The notes under the pieces were generated by a model. That model saw only the letters and a program-made list of their open reading frames with translations, had not been told where the DNA came from and did not search any database. Shown piece after piece: positions 11,682 through 22,675 of a DNA stretch of 64,000 bases; the stretch's first letter is position 1, and every line of letters begins with the position of its first letter. The position numbers and the translations under genes were made by a program. The DNA is from Jaapia argillacea MUCL 33604 (lineage: Eukaryota > Basidiomycota > Agaricomycetes > Jaapiales > Jaapiaceae), in the NCBI GenBank assembly GCA_000697665.1, contig KL197716.1, forward strand, positions 401,555-465,554. Direction: 5' to 3'.

Positions 11682-12686
11682 TTATACCGACAAGTGTTCC
11701 TCGGCCCACTCCCTAGCCCTGACCACCTCAATCCCTCTCTCCCAATTGAATGTCTCCCCAAAATCCCACGCGACACCTTCACCCCTAGCGAAAGTCGCTC
11801 GATACTTCTTCAACACATCATTCGGGTCTTTCCTCAGCTCCTCGTCCAAATGTTCTACCGTCCACAGCTCCCTCTTCACTTTTCTCCCTCCCGGACGCTT
11901 GTGCTGAACGACAAAGTCCACGACGTCACCGACTTGCGAGTAGGACAGCGTATCGGAGGCGACGTAGACGATTTGGTTGGCGATGTGAGGATGTTGGGTG
12001 AACAAGATCTCCGCCGTCAACTTCCCGATATCCTCCACAGTCGTCACTGTCAACATATTATCCCAGCTTCCCAGCGCTCTAACCACACCTCCTTCTCCCT
12101 GCTTCAACTCGACAATCCCAAAGAATTCAGAGAAGAGATAACTCATGAACACGCCGGTGCTGACGATGACCCATTCGACATCGTCCTCGTGTGATCGAAG
12201 TATCCGGCGAACTTCGAGTTGTTCGTCGAAGAGGTCTTGAGATGAGCCTGGGCCAATCTTGGCGTAATCAACACCAAATTGCCAGGGGAAGTACCTCAGT
12301 TTTGGTCTCTTTCTCTCGGCATCTTCAGCCCTACGCAAACTAGCTGTAGCCAAGACAGCTTTGACCAGTTTGAGTTGCGTCCCAGGCCCGGATGCGTATC
12401 CCAAGCAACTGACGATCGTATCATACCCCTTGAACACCTGTGCGACTTCATCGATGGACGACGAAGCGATGTCGCATGCGATCATCTGTACACCAAACGA
12501 CTGCAGGGACGTGATTGAAGGTGAAGGCGAAGCGAGGGAAGAAGGTCGTAGAAGAAGTGTGACGGTAACGTCGGGTGAGGATTGGGTGACAGGGTGAGTT
12601 GCCAGGGACTGGAGGATCGGGAGACCCAGTTCACCAGCACCTAGGACTAGGATTTTCGTCGATTGGTGTTGTGGTTCGGATGCCAT
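11682..12686 (-). CDS. NmrA-like / isoflavone-reductase-like NAD(P)-binding protein
   Basis: A single uninterrupted exon of 334 residues. The start is set at the ATG at 12686 (MASEPQHQSTK) because the Rossmann motif ILVLGAGELG follows at once; the frame extends upstream to 12761. Other visible marks are GYDTIVSCLGYA (second nucleotide-contacting strand), LRYFPWQFGVDYAKIG (the position of the substrate-side loop in NmrA-like reductases) and EWVIVSTGVFMSYLF. Members are atypical short-chain reductases or redox sensors. The substrate cannot be told from sequence. It is unusual among its neighbours in lacking introns. Confidence 0.8.
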   Translation of the reverse strand: MASEPQHQSTKILVLGAGELGLPILQSLATHPVTQSSPDVTVTLLLRPSSLASPSPSITSLQSFGVQMIACDIASSSIDEVAQVFKGYDTIVSCLGYASGPGTQLKLVKAVLATASLRRAEDAERKRPKLRYFPWQFGVDYAKIGPGSSQDLFDEQLEVRRILRSHEDDVEWVIVSTGVFMSYLFSEFFGIVELKQGEGGVVRALGSWDNMLTVTTVEDIGKLTAEILFTQHPHIANQIVYVASDTLSYSQVGDVVDFVVQHKRPGGRKVKRELWTVEHLDEELRKDPNDVLKKYRATFARGEGVAWDFGETFNWERGIEVVRAREWAEEHLSV

Positions 12687-13539
12687 GATCTGACTTGAGC
12701 AAAGTATGAGTGTGAGTATGATAGGGGTAGAGAGAGGAGATGCGCAAGCTCTTATACTCACTGTTAGCTCCCTTCATTCGATCGAATCAACAGCCAAGAC
12801 CTGCTGATTTGTGAGCGCACGACCCACGTAGCCAGCATCAACTTTAGTCAGGCGGAGAAATCCTACGAACCGCGTGCTCTCAGAACGAATGAACGAATGA
12901 GTGAACAGCTGGACTCACTTTTATGAGGTTGTTACAAAGCTCATCCTGAAACTAAGACGGTTGACCCACCTGATCATCCGAGCCAAGCGTTTTGCTTGAT
13001 CAGAGCTGTACGGTGCGATTCAATGCAACGTTGCAACGGGGAGAAAAAAATCAACAAGTTTTATACAATGCAGGCTGCAGTGCTGAGTGCTGAGCCAGGG
13101 GTTGGACGTAGGAGCCATAAATTTGGAGGAAGAAAAGTCAGGCACGCCAGCGGCCAGCCAAAAGCGGAAATCGAAAGTTAACCTGTGGCAATGCAGTGGC
13201 TGTGCCCTGACGATTGCCACCTTCAGTTCCCTTCATCCTTCGGCGTTCAAGCCTTCTAAAGCCTATGGATACTCATCCGATTTGCTTCTGGTGTTATCGC
13301 GTCCTTTGTCCTTAAAGTCCGAATCCACTTGTCAGAAATGGACAGCTTTCGGATGGCGAGTCGGATCGGCTCATCATCTACTCGATGAAGCTCCCACCTC
13401 GCTTTCACTCATGTTCCCTCCGCTTCTCGGATAGTGACCGACAATAGGAATGGTCTCAAGTATTGCTCTCCGAAACTTGCAATCAACCGTCTCATTATCC
13501 ATTGAAGGTGGCCGTAATACCCCAGCCATAATGTGTTGA
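12687..13539. other. intergenic, no gene seen
   Basis: Contains a 115-codon plus-strand frame (13087-13434) with no domain and no splice support, so it is not called. The region separates the reductase gene from the left inverted-repeat arm. Confidence 0.45.
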
Positions 13540-13920
13540 CTGCACAGCCTGACAGGTTGACGCCCAGTTAATCAAATAGTCAACGCAATTGTTGCGTCCA
13601 CGCGAAAATACAACGATTGCTAGCGAACAAATATTGATACACCCCATCGTAAGCGGAATTGACACGCCTACCACTCTGCCTCCCAAACATCTCAAAAATG
13701 CAAAACCCAAAGTGCCCAAAGTGAAATATGCTGGCGGAATTGTGCACGCCGCGATCCATCCTCCCTTCCCGATATCCGACAAGTGTGGTGAGTGCCGATA
13801 CATATGATGTCTACGTACGGATGGATGATCGTTAGTATTCTGAAACGGCAAAGATGAACTTGAAGGAGACTCACGAATACAAGCCCGATTCCGAATAAGT
13901 TAAGGACGAGCGCTGGCCAT

Positions 13921-14094
13921 CTAGGCAACGACGCAATAGGAGTTCCCTCCACCTCCACCATCCTCCTCGTTGGTGGGTGTGCTGATCGGGGTGGTATTGC
14001 AGACGACGCAGTAAGAGTTGCCTCCGCCTCCGCCGTCCTCGCGATCGATGGGGGTGTTATCCTCGATGATGGTAGTGGTGAAGAAGGAATCCAT
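13921..14094 (-). CDS. mating pheromone precursor, double-unit, CaaX (copy 1)
   Basis: A 57-residue intronless frame starting MDSFFTTTII and ending CVVA-stop, a farnesylation box. It has two copies of the unit EDGGGGGNSYC. The first (residues 19-29) is followed by VVC, then a spacer NTTPISTPTNE; the second (residues 44-54) by VVA. Fungal pheromone precursors are trimmed at the N-terminus, farnesylated and carboxymethylated on the CaaX cysteine, then exported by an ABC transporter. Divergent to the copy at 15028, with a TATA-like box 51 bp upstream. The acidic ED before each unit is the likely N-terminal processing region, as in other basidiomycetes (inference). Confidence 0.88.
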   Translation of the reverse strand: MDSFFTTTIIEDNTPIDREDGGGGGNSYCVVCNTTPISTPTNEEDGGGGGNSYCVVA

Positions 14095-14144
14095 TGTGAT
14101 GATGATGTGCGTTTGCTGAGGTCTCTCGTCTCATCCAGCATCTC

Positions 14145-14151
14145 TTTTATA
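14145..14151 (-). promoter_or_regulatory. TATA-like box of pheromone copy 1
   Basis: TATAAAA on the minus strand, 51 bp before the ATG. The same word occurs at the same place before copy 4 in the right arm. Confidence 0.6.
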
Positions 14152-14782
14152 CATACTCCCGCTCATCGTCATTTGATGATACCTGCATTGGCCCTCTTTC
14201 CTCCATTGCTCCGTAAAATTAACAACAATAAGAGGCTTAGCCGAACTTTTTTTGTTCGATGTCAAGCCCAGATCCAACAGGTCTTTGGGGACGAAAAAAC
14301 ACAACAGCCATGCAAGTGGACAATAGGACAAGACGTTCACGACACGAGGGTAATGAAACAGACTCTGCATCGAAATTGTCGATCCTGGAGATCAGGGGCG
14401 CTAAGACAAAAGAGAGACGAGGCTAACAAAACTCTCGCTGAGGCTATTGTAAAAGCCACCGGACCTTGGCGATTGCGGTATGGTCGCAAACTTTCAACGA
14501 GCACCTCTATGGATATACAAGAGCCAGCAGGGCCAGCTTAACCCACGGTAACAAAAGGCGAGCTTCTACCTAGTGCCTGTATAACCCACCAAGGAATAGA
14601 GCTGAAGCGTACTTGTCACTTATGAACACCTGAGCTACCTGATACCCAAAATGTCTTGAGGAATGGCCAATGAAGTGAGACACTCTGGCCCCCTTCGTGT
14701 CCACGATCGAGTTTGTTTAATTGTCCCAACGATTACTTTTGTCCCTGGCTCATCGCGGCCGGCCACCCACTCGAGATGGGAA
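14152..14782. other. spacer between divergent pheromone genes 1 and 2
   Basis: No gene. This shared upstream region is conserved in the right arm (about 27200-27830), including blocks around 14400-14600 that sit midway between the two genes, which suggests retained regulatory content. Confidence 0.5.
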
Positions 14783-14791
14783 ACAAAGGGA
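14783..14791 (+). promoter_or_regulatory. candidate pheromone response element (ACAAAGGGA)
   Basis: ACAAAGGGA is the element recognised by the HMG factor Prf1 in Ustilago maydis. It lies 237 bp before the ATG of copy 2. The aligned site in the right arm (near 27181) has one substitution (AAAAAGGGA), and a related word, ACAAAGGCA, occurs near 14873 and in both arms. A single 9-mer match could be chance. Confidence 0.4.
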
Positions 14792-14927
14792 AACACGGTC
14801 GTCGGTCGACTTCCACTGCTGTATCGGTGTATGTTTATTGTGTCCCCAGTCGGAATTGGATGTTTGCTGCAACAAAGGCAGGTCTTGCGGAACGTCGACG
14901 CAGGCCCAAACGCCCGCTGTGGAAAGC

Positions 14928-14933
14928 TATAAA
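14928..14933 (+). promoter_or_regulatory. TATA-like box of pheromone copy 2
   Basis: TATAAA 95 bp before the ATG, in the context GGAAAGCTATAAA, which is conserved before copy 3. Confidence 0.6.
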
Positions 14934-15027
14934 GTCGCAGTCAACAAAGTCAAGTTTCCCCAGCTCAAGCACCCACATCACTCGAAATCCTCACATTTTC
15001 GCTCTCAAACCATCCTCATCTTCATAC

Positions 15028-15198
15028 ATGGATACCTTCTTCGCCACCATCATCGAAGACAACACCCCCATCGACCGCGAGGACGGTGGAGGTGGAGGCA
15101 ACTCTTACTGCGTCGTCTGCAACACCACACCAGTCAACACACCGACCAACGAGGAGGACGGTGGAGGTGGAGGCAACTCCTACTGCGTCATCGCCTAG
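15028..15198 (+). CDS. mating pheromone precursor, double-unit, CaaX (copy 2)
   Basis: A 56-residue frame, MDTFFATIIEDNTP at the start and CVIA-stop at the end. The two EDGGGGGNSYC units are 25 codons (75 bp) apart; the first is followed by VVC and the spacer NTTPVNTPTNE. It differs from copy 1 in its N-terminus and in having CVIA rather than CVVA, and pairs with copy 3 in the other arm. The role is the same as for copy 1: a secreted lipopeptide signal for a STE3-type receptor (family knowledge). Confidence 0.88.
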   Translation: MDTFFATIIEDNTPIDREDGGGGGNSYCVVCNTTPVNTPTNEEDGGGGGNSYCVIA

Positions 15199-15243
15199 AC
15201 GGCTGGGTTCGCCCATAACTTATTCGAGATCGCGCGGGTATTC

Positions 15244-15475
15244 GTAAGTCATCACCTACAGATCTCATTACCTCGTCGTATGCTCATGACGAGTCGCTTC
15301 GACCCAGGCATTCATTTGTATCAGCATCTACCACAGTTTGGGGGAGGGGGATAGTGAGGGGGGATGTGTATCATGGCGTGCGGATTCCGCCAGCTTATTT
15401 CGTATCGGTGCTTCTTGTTGGAGAGTTTGAAGGCTTTGGGGAAATGACATTCGGTGGGCGTGTGAATTCCGCCTA
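15244..15475 (+). other. conserved 3' flank of pheromone copy 2 with splice-like site and doubled motif
   Basis: GTAAGT begins 46 bp after the stop. At about 15375 and 15456 the word GGCGTGnnnATTCCGCC occurs twice in direct orientation. Equivalent flanks follow copies 1, 3 and 4. It may be an intron in the 3' untranslated region or a conserved non-coding segment carried with the duplication. Confidence 0.45.
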
Positions 15476-15530
15476 CACAATGGATGTACCAGTATTTGTA
15501 TCAAATGGTTGTTTCATTCTGTATATGGGA

Positions 15531-16870
15531 GGAGTTCCTACCATATCCTCCGAGTCGCCCAGAAGCCACACAGTGGGCCTGGCCATTCTGCAAAAGTGGT
15601 TGCGGCGTGAGACTTGGGGTAAGATCCGGGATTCAAAGGGTATTCTGGTGAGAGACGGCAAATACATCAACTTAAGGGACTCAAAGGAACCCAGAGGCGT
15701 AGGTAGTTCATCAACTTGACTTTGAAAGGAAGCAAGCGACAAGCAGCTTTGGGGGTGTCACATCGCACACGTAGCCTGTTACACCTCGTCACCCCGCCTT
15801 AAATTTAAACTTCAAGCTTGCTTGCCGCTCCTCTTGCCGCTCCTTCCCGTTTTTCTTGCGGGCAACAGCCCATACTTATGCTGGCAGTATCAACGCACTA
15901 ATGCACTTTTACTCGGGCTGCTCCCCAAGCTCTGCCTCTCGACACTTAATGGCCGCACTAGTGTTGATATTCCACCGCAGCGCACAGTCTGAGCGGCGAT
16001 GATGCGACGAACCTATACCCATTCCTCAGGCACCCCGTCGCCACGAGCCATGTGGTTTATATTCCAGAGGAAACAGAGACGCGGGAGTATCGGTGAGGTC
16101 AACAAGGTGTTGAGCTGTTCGGTCCAGTCTAGGTTGCGATCCTCGGTGTATGAAAGTGGCACTCGACACCATTGCCAGGGGGAAATTGAAGGCGCCCGTT
16201 CTATGGATTCGTCAGTCAGATCAGACCTCTTTGACCTCTTGGATCCGTGTTACCATCCTCATTTCTGGTTCGCGGGATGTGTTTTTTCTTGGTCCATCTC
16301 AGTGGAGGTTGTAAGTTGCGGTTCCGGTCAGCGGTATGTCCATGTGTTCGTTTATCTCGGCATACCAATGTTGATAGCTTGTGAAAGATATGAAGGCCCG
16401 TGATTGTGCTATCCTGGGGTTACCGATCCTGGACTGTGATGGGTGCGGTTACTGAGGTTCCCTTATCGCCGACCGTTTCACCGAGATTGCACGGATCCAG
16501 CCATCCCCATACGGCTGAAATCCGTAGACGTTGATGTTGTCGCGAAGACCCTAACCCTGCCGTTTCGGATCTGTTGGCATCTCTTCGTTATCGCTGAGGC
16601 ACGCAAAGTCAGCCACACCGCGGCGTCCACTCTCGCTTTCATCCCGTCATCCTCAGCCACAATTCAAATTGAGGGGTCAGCCACCATTGTTGAACCACAT
16701 TTCATAACGGTGGTGCCACTTCGTCCACGTTCCACACTCCGCGTCTTTGTCTCGCTTTGATTCTGTGGTCCAGAATTGTTTATAAAACACAACTTTTTAT
16801 CACCGAACCCTCTCTCACCACAACCTACTTTGAACGAAAAGCCTTTGCCAACCGTCTTCCAATTACCATC
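15531..16870. other. intergenic, no gene resolved
   Basis: A 134-codon plus-strand frame (15999-16403) lacks domain or splice support. The rest has only short frames. A TATA-like TTTATAAA near 16781 lies about 90 bp before the F-box gene. Confidence 0.4.
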
Positions 16871-18677
16871 ATGCATTCTTGTCTTCGTGTTGCTGAAATC
16901 CAGCAACGAATTTTTGGTGACTTTGCAGGAATGGAGATGAGCAGGGCCGGCGCTGCCACCCTCGCTGCACTCGCTGTCACTTGCCGAACGTTCTCTGACC
17001 AAGCTCTTGATGAACTATGGAGGGATCAGTTGAACCTCGCTCAACTTGTGAGGTGCATGCCGGACGAAATGGTCCATATTGTCCCATTCGGCCATGCACA
17101 CCAGAGCGGTATTGGTGAAACAACGGAAGGCGACGTGAGTCTTTCGTTAATAATATCAACACCGTCGAACGCTGACAGTGTTGCAGTTTTGCAGGTGTCA
17201 CGGTCGCTATCAATTAGTGAGTACCCCACCTCCTTGCTCTGCTATGCCTATTGATCTGGCGTAGTATTTTCGCAGGCCACCGAACGCTCGGGACCTCGAT
17301 CGTTTCAACTTCTACTCTCGCAGAGTGAGGGCGTTCGGCGTTTGCTCACGCGATATTGGCTGCACTCTTTCCAATTGGGAGGTCGATCCCACCGTGATCT
17401 ACTCGTTGACCTCGTTGGCTTCGTCTCATAACCCTCTATTCCCTCGCCTTCGAACCCTCGAATGGGATCATCCAAAGCCAGATGCCTTCCTTTACCTATC
17501 GACATTCATCTCGCCTCACCTCACAAGCCTTCGTATCGACTTCCCTTGCCTGCAGAGAAAGCAATTCGTTGGGGTTCTGGCCACCATCGCGATGAAATGT
17601 CGTAACTTGGTTGAACTAGACTTCAAGAATACTCACTATGCCACCGATGTCCAAGGGGATCAGTTCGTACGGTTCCTGTCAGTGCTCTGTTTGGATCGTC
17701 TGGAAAGGATTACAATCCACACAGACCATCTGAAGATGGACAAGATATTCTCCCTTCTAGCACCGTTGGATAGGGTTCGTTCGTTGGAGCTGAGAGACAC
17801 TGCTGAGTGGTTCGGAGATGATGAGGCGGAGGGGAAACTCACTGCAAATTCACGTCGATTTTTCGTACCAAGCACGCCAGCCTTTACGAACTTGGAATTC
17901 CTCCATTTGCACGTCCATCATCTCGAACCCTGCGTTCCTCTACTAGAAAATCTTCATGGCTCGAAGCTCCAGTCCGTATCCATCACGTATTCGGCCTGGG
18001 TATCTCCCCTTGTTCTACATCAATGTATCGATGCCATCTCGACGCGCTGCACATTCGCTCTCTCAGAGCTCTGCCTCTCTCAAGCTGAACCTTTCTTCCC
18101 CGAGGAGGCCTCTGACCATCACTCCTTCGACGGATCAGTACTTCGAGGTCTTTTACCCTTTCCTTTCATCAGAAAGCTGCAGGTCGACATATGCAGCCCT
18201 GTTGATCTGGATAATGAGCTCTTGAAGGACATGGCTGGGGCCTGGCCATATCTCGAAGAGTTGTTCGTTGGTGCAAATGAGGAATTGAGCAATAGGTCTC
18301 GCGTAACACTTCCCGGACTCATACCCTTCATTTCGCGATGTCGCCTCCTCTCGACCATCGGCCTACCGATTGACGCACGGGTTACCGAACCGCTCTCTAG
18401 ATTGCATCCAGTGGGTTTGGCGAACGACTACATCACATCCATATCTTTCGGGAATTCCCCTATCGGCAACCCTAACGCTGTCGGCCCGTTCTTGATGACG
18501 TTGTTTCCAAGACTGCGTTGTATCCACGCAGTTGATCTTGATCAAGAGGACTCGGGTGGGCATGTTACCGGGGATGGCGGACCTGCGATTGGGTGGTCTG
18601 CTGTGTCCCAGATGTTCATGTGGCTAAGCATCGCGAGACGTGAGATCGAGAGCTCTATGGGACGTTCAGTGGGTTGA
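16871..18677 (+). CDS. F-box / leucine-rich-repeat-like protein
   Basis: Exons 16871-17134, 17195-17220 and 17276-18677 join into 563 residues. The N-terminus is a degenerate F-box (LRVAEIQQRIFGDF.. ALAVTCRTFSDQALDELW), followed by the family's standard ..SRSLSISE..PPNARDLDRFNFYSRRVRAF segment. The rest shows irregular leucine-rich repeats (LRTLEWDHP, LVELDFKN, FTNLEFLHLHVH). Such proteins are massively expanded in Agaricomycotina and are presumed substrate adaptors of SCF ubiquitin ligases, binding Skp1 through the F-box. The target is unknown. It lies between the two pheromone arms. Confidence 0.82.
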
Positions 18678-19563
18678 TGGGTTTTCTCAAGTTTGCCTCA
18701 TTCGCCATCCTCGTGGTGTTCCTCTTCGATCCCTCGCTTGGATTATACTGTATGTGTTTCTACCCGTCTGCACCATGCCGCATGTGTATTCTATTTTCAA
18801 TTTATATGCTTGTTTTATGATCTGGAAATGTGCCACATCACCCCTATTGTGTGATCCAACATTGGATTCAAACTTTATCAGGTTGCTTGACGCCATGATC
18901 ACTATAAGTATCCATCTCTCCCGAACTCCTCCTTGCATCGTCAAGGCTTCATCCTTCAGCTGCCCTGGGACGCTCTCGGCATCTCGGTCCGACATACCGT
19001 GACTAATATTGAACGTGCCACAAAACTTCAAAGTTCTTCTGGTTGACGAAAACGTGTGCTCCTGCTCTGCTGGAACAACCTCCATCCTCTCCGTGTTCAG
19101 TCCATAATCTCTGTTCTCCTCCCACGAAGCGGCGTCGGGATTCCCCGCTCCCACACCTCTCGGTTATCCCTCCCCTACTCACTACCAACGTTCCGCTGTC
19201 GCCGTTTTATCGATGAATCCAAGCGCTAACCAAACCTGAGGCACGTTCGATACATTTACGTCGAAAACTTCCACGAAACCTGTATCTGTTACCTTTTCCG
19301 AACGGCACCAGTGAATTGCGCCGAACACTGTTATGGTATGAGTTCGCGTTAGAACCAAGCACGTTTCTCGGGGGAGGGCTATGTCGTTGGCTCGGACTGG
19401 ACAAGTGGGGATGACTATCGAACATGTATAGCTCCACCGCTCGCTTCGGTCAACAGTACATCTTGAATCGTCTCCTGTCTTTCTTCTTGGCGATCGTCTT
19501 GTCCGTCCACATCTTGGCTCTCCAGTACCTTTCCCGCCGCGATACCCCAAACTATTGCCAGCG
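18678..19563. other. intergenic, no gene resolved
   Basis: Frames of 60-160 codons occur on both strands, including a 160-codon minus frame at 19182-19664, but codon usage and splice sites do not support any of them. It contains the 3' end of the F-box transcript and the promoter of the glycosyltransferase. Confidence 0.4.
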
Positions 19564-21918
19564 ATGTCGACTTTCATACCCTGTGAATACGCTGCCGGGA
19601 CTGGATCGGTCTCCGGAGATTCGGAATACACTTCAGACTCCCTCACTCCCTCGCCAACTGGCACTTTCTCATCTTCATACTCTAATGATCAAGACCAGGA
19701 ACTACCGCCTCTCTCCCTAGAAGACTCTTACTACACTTACAATAAGTCTGATTCTCGTGGCCCTGGTGATACCCGCTCGACTCACGATACCCATATTAAC
19801 GACGATTCCGACTCTGACTTGGATTTGGAGGCCCATGACGCGAGCCAGAAAAAGAAATTAAGAATCGCGATCATTACGGAGAACTTTCTACCCAAAGTAG
19901 ATGGAGTCACCAGGACACTCTGCAGACTGTTGGATTATTTGGGGACTGAAGGCCATGAGGCAATTATTTTGGGACCCGGGGCGAAAGAGGTGAGCCTTTT
20001 TTTCTACCAAGATTCAATTTTGTTTGGGCGCGGTTTGTGGCGATCGGTTGCTGAAAGTGTAAAGGCTAATATCTCAATTTTGGGTTGCGGCTGTCTTTCC
20101 CGCGAACTCTCCGAGTCGCACTCGAGCTTGAAAGTCATTTAGCTTTTTTGACTTCCTGAGATTCACCGGTGGTTGAAGCTCTAGAGCTCCATCATCTTAA
20201 TTTCGGTCCGCGATGAGAATCCCGATTCTAGATCTCTCGTCCAAATATACCTCACCCTCAGTCCTATCCGACACTAACTCCACCTCTCACACAGGGCAAT
20301 TTCCCAACTTTCCACCACCACCGAACACCCGGCCTCCCCCTCTCCTCCCTCAATCTCTACGGCGATGGCCTTTCTCTAAACTTCTTCCCCCCATCATTCC
20401 TTCCCACCCTCCTCACATTCAAACCCGATGTCATACATTTTGTAGATCCGATATGGTTGGGAGCGCAGGGCGTACCCGTGACTGAGGCGTTGTGCGGTGG
20501 TATACCGAGGGTAGGAAGCTATCATACGAATTTGGCGAGTTATGCGGGGTTGTTTGGGTGGGGATGGCTTGGGGGTTGGGTTTGGGGGTTGCAGAGGTTG
20601 TTACATTCCAGGTTAGTTTTGAATTATCACTATTGAGATCGTGAAGTGTTAACAATGATCTTACTTATTTGTTCTGCGCAGGTTATTATTGACATTCGTA
20701 CCATCACCGTCGACGTCGTCCATGCTGGTATCCCATGGATTCGCACAAGATCGTCTTCGTCTCTGGCCAAGAGGAGTCGACACCAGCTTCTTCACCCCTT
20801 CAAAACGTGATCGCGCACTCCGTCGTAAGTGGTTATTCGGCAAAGATGGCCATGACGTTAGGGGCGACTCGGACGGCATCATCCTGTTATACGTCGGCCG
20901 ATTATCTTGGGAGAAGAACTTACGGCTTCTTGTCGAGACCTTCAAGTCGCTTTGCGCTACTTCCTCAATGCCAAAGCATTGCAACTTGGTTTTCGTGGGT
21001 GATGGCCCTGCGAAGAAAGCTATGGAGGATTTGTGTGTGTCGTATGGATTGATGGGTGGGAAGGGTATGCGGGATCGAGTGGTCTTCGAGGGACATAGGA
21101 AGGGAGAGGAGCTGGCGAAGATGTATGCCAGTGCCGACCTGTTTTGTTTCCCAAGTTGGACTGAGACATTTGTAAGTTTCCTGTTTTCCAGTGCACCTAG
21201 CAATTGGGGTTGGGTATCTCGCTTGTATGCTGACATTTGAATGTAGGGCCAAGTGGTTATTGAAGCTCAAGGTTCTGGGCTACCTGTTATCGGGTTGCAA
21301 GCTGAAGGCGTACGAGACCTTGTTGAACATGACAAAACAGGTCTTCTCCTCCCTCTCTCCTCCCTCTCCTCCTCTCTCCCTCTCCCGTCTTCTTCCTCCT
21401 CACCCCCAACCGAACCCTCCCCTCACACCCTCTTCGCTCCCACCTCCTTAACCTTCTCCCTCGCCGTAACACTCTATTCCACTCTCATCCTCTCCCTCAT
21501 TCACAACCCTACCAAGAGAAAGCAGATGGGCGAAGCGGCGTTGGAAGCTGCTAGCAGACATCGTTGGAGTGAAGCTATGGGGAAGATCGTGAAGGGATAC
21601 AGGGAGGCTATCATGATTAAGAGGAGGATGGAGGCTAGGAAGGTTAGGAGGCTTGCTGAGAGGCAGAAAAGGAGGGAGGAGGCTGAGACTAAGGGAGGCT
21701 TTGGGCTTGGGAGGCTGTTTCGGAGGCGCGGAGGTGAGGGGTTGAAATCGCGGAGACCGTTTGATGAGTTGCAGTGTGGCGATGAGGGTGAACGTGGCAG
21801 TAGGATCGAGGGTCAGATCATTGCGGAGGATCGGTTGGGCAGGGTGAAGAGAAAGAACGATGAGCTTCTGGCAGAGGTGTCGTCGCTATACAGCAATGGT
21901 GGTCAGTCGTCTTCATAG
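19564..21918 (+). CDS. GT4-family glycosyltransferase (alpha-mannosyltransferase-like)
   Basis: Exons 19564-19989, 20295-20611, 20682-21171 and 21247-21918 give 634 residues. After an acidic N-terminal region, LRIAIITENFLPKVDGVTRT marks the N-terminal Rossmann domain of family 4 enzymes. Then come KPDVIHFVDPIWLG, GGIPRVGSYHTNLASYAG and WPRGVDTSFFTPSKR. The C-terminal nucleotide-sugar domain has ILLYVGRLSWEKN, LVFVGDGP, and FPSWTETF joined to GQVVIEAQGSGLPVIG, which covers the EX7E retaining-transferase motif. It is similar to GDP-mannose-dependent or SQD2-like transferases. The first intron is long (305 nt) and may hide a small exon. The basic C-terminal 130 residues look cytosolic. Confidence 0.87.
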
Positions 21919-22675
21919 ATGATTCCCGACACGAGTTAACGTCTGTCTACCCTTAGGCTTAGCGGCGCGATCTGTTATCCTGCTCCTGGGCTTTTATAGC
22001 CTGATGTCTCTGATCCTCGCTTCTGGACGACTCTTATAGTGGTTTGGAGCCAGTGGCTCATAGAATGGTGTGTTGTGTATCAGACTCATTCGCTGGTTTT
22101 GTTATGTGTTTGTAGTGTTGTTTCATTCTGATCGGTTATATCCATGACTTTCTTCCTCTGTAGAGGCTTGTAGCCTTAATAACGATGTTTTATGTACTAA
22201 CGAAATGATGAGGACGTGAACCTATCTGACTCGAGAGCGATACTGTCTGATGCAGTGGACTTTTCTGCTTCTTCAAGTCCTTGCCAGTGGACCCCTTGGT
22301 TGTGATTATGGTTGTGACCGTGACAGAGGCGTCTCTTCCCCAAGTTCCACTTGCTCTCAAAAAAGACTTTTCATGCAGGAGGCTGGCTACGCCAACTCCT
22401 TAATCCCCTTGGCTGTCTTTTGCGTCGTATATGATGGTGCTGTGTTACGGGTCGTATCATGGGTCGAACCACCCACTAGCCTCGACGCGTTCTGATCACG
22501 GTCTTTATACGTATGGATATGCACCACCGAGGGGAAGTGGCGCCCATATCCTCGACTTCATCACATTCGACAATCCCTCTTAAACATCCGACAGCACCCG
22601 GATTCCCCGTCTGGCGCAAGCGTATGCATATATCCCCCACACCACGGCATTTACGAATCAAACAATGGAGGACGA
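21919..22675. other. intergenic, 3' flank and promoter region
   Basis: Small frames only. A 65-codon frame at 22513-22710 may be a first exon of the following uncertain gene. Confidence 0.35.

Larger units (their letters stand above)
13540..15530. repeat. left arm of a 2-kb inverted duplication carrying two pheromone genes
   Basis: The reverse complement of this block aligns by eye with about 26490-28470. Collinearity runs through both pheromone genes, their promoters, the spacer between them and their 3' flanks. Anchors include the gene ends at 13921 and 28070, the spacer text near 14540 and 27430, and the outer flank words near 13790 and 28170. Divergence is moderate with small indels, so the duplication is not brand new. 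Boundaries are approximate (plus or minus 60 bp). Inside the arm the two halves are themselves related in inverted orientation. Confidence 0.8.

Noticed and set aside
15999-16403. 134-codon plus-strand frame considered as a receptor fragment
   Set aside because: Only one weakly hydrophobic stretch, no STE3-like features and no neighbouring exons.
19182-19664. 160-codon minus-strand frame
   Set aside because: It overlaps the start of the glycosyltransferase gene antisense and has no family features.
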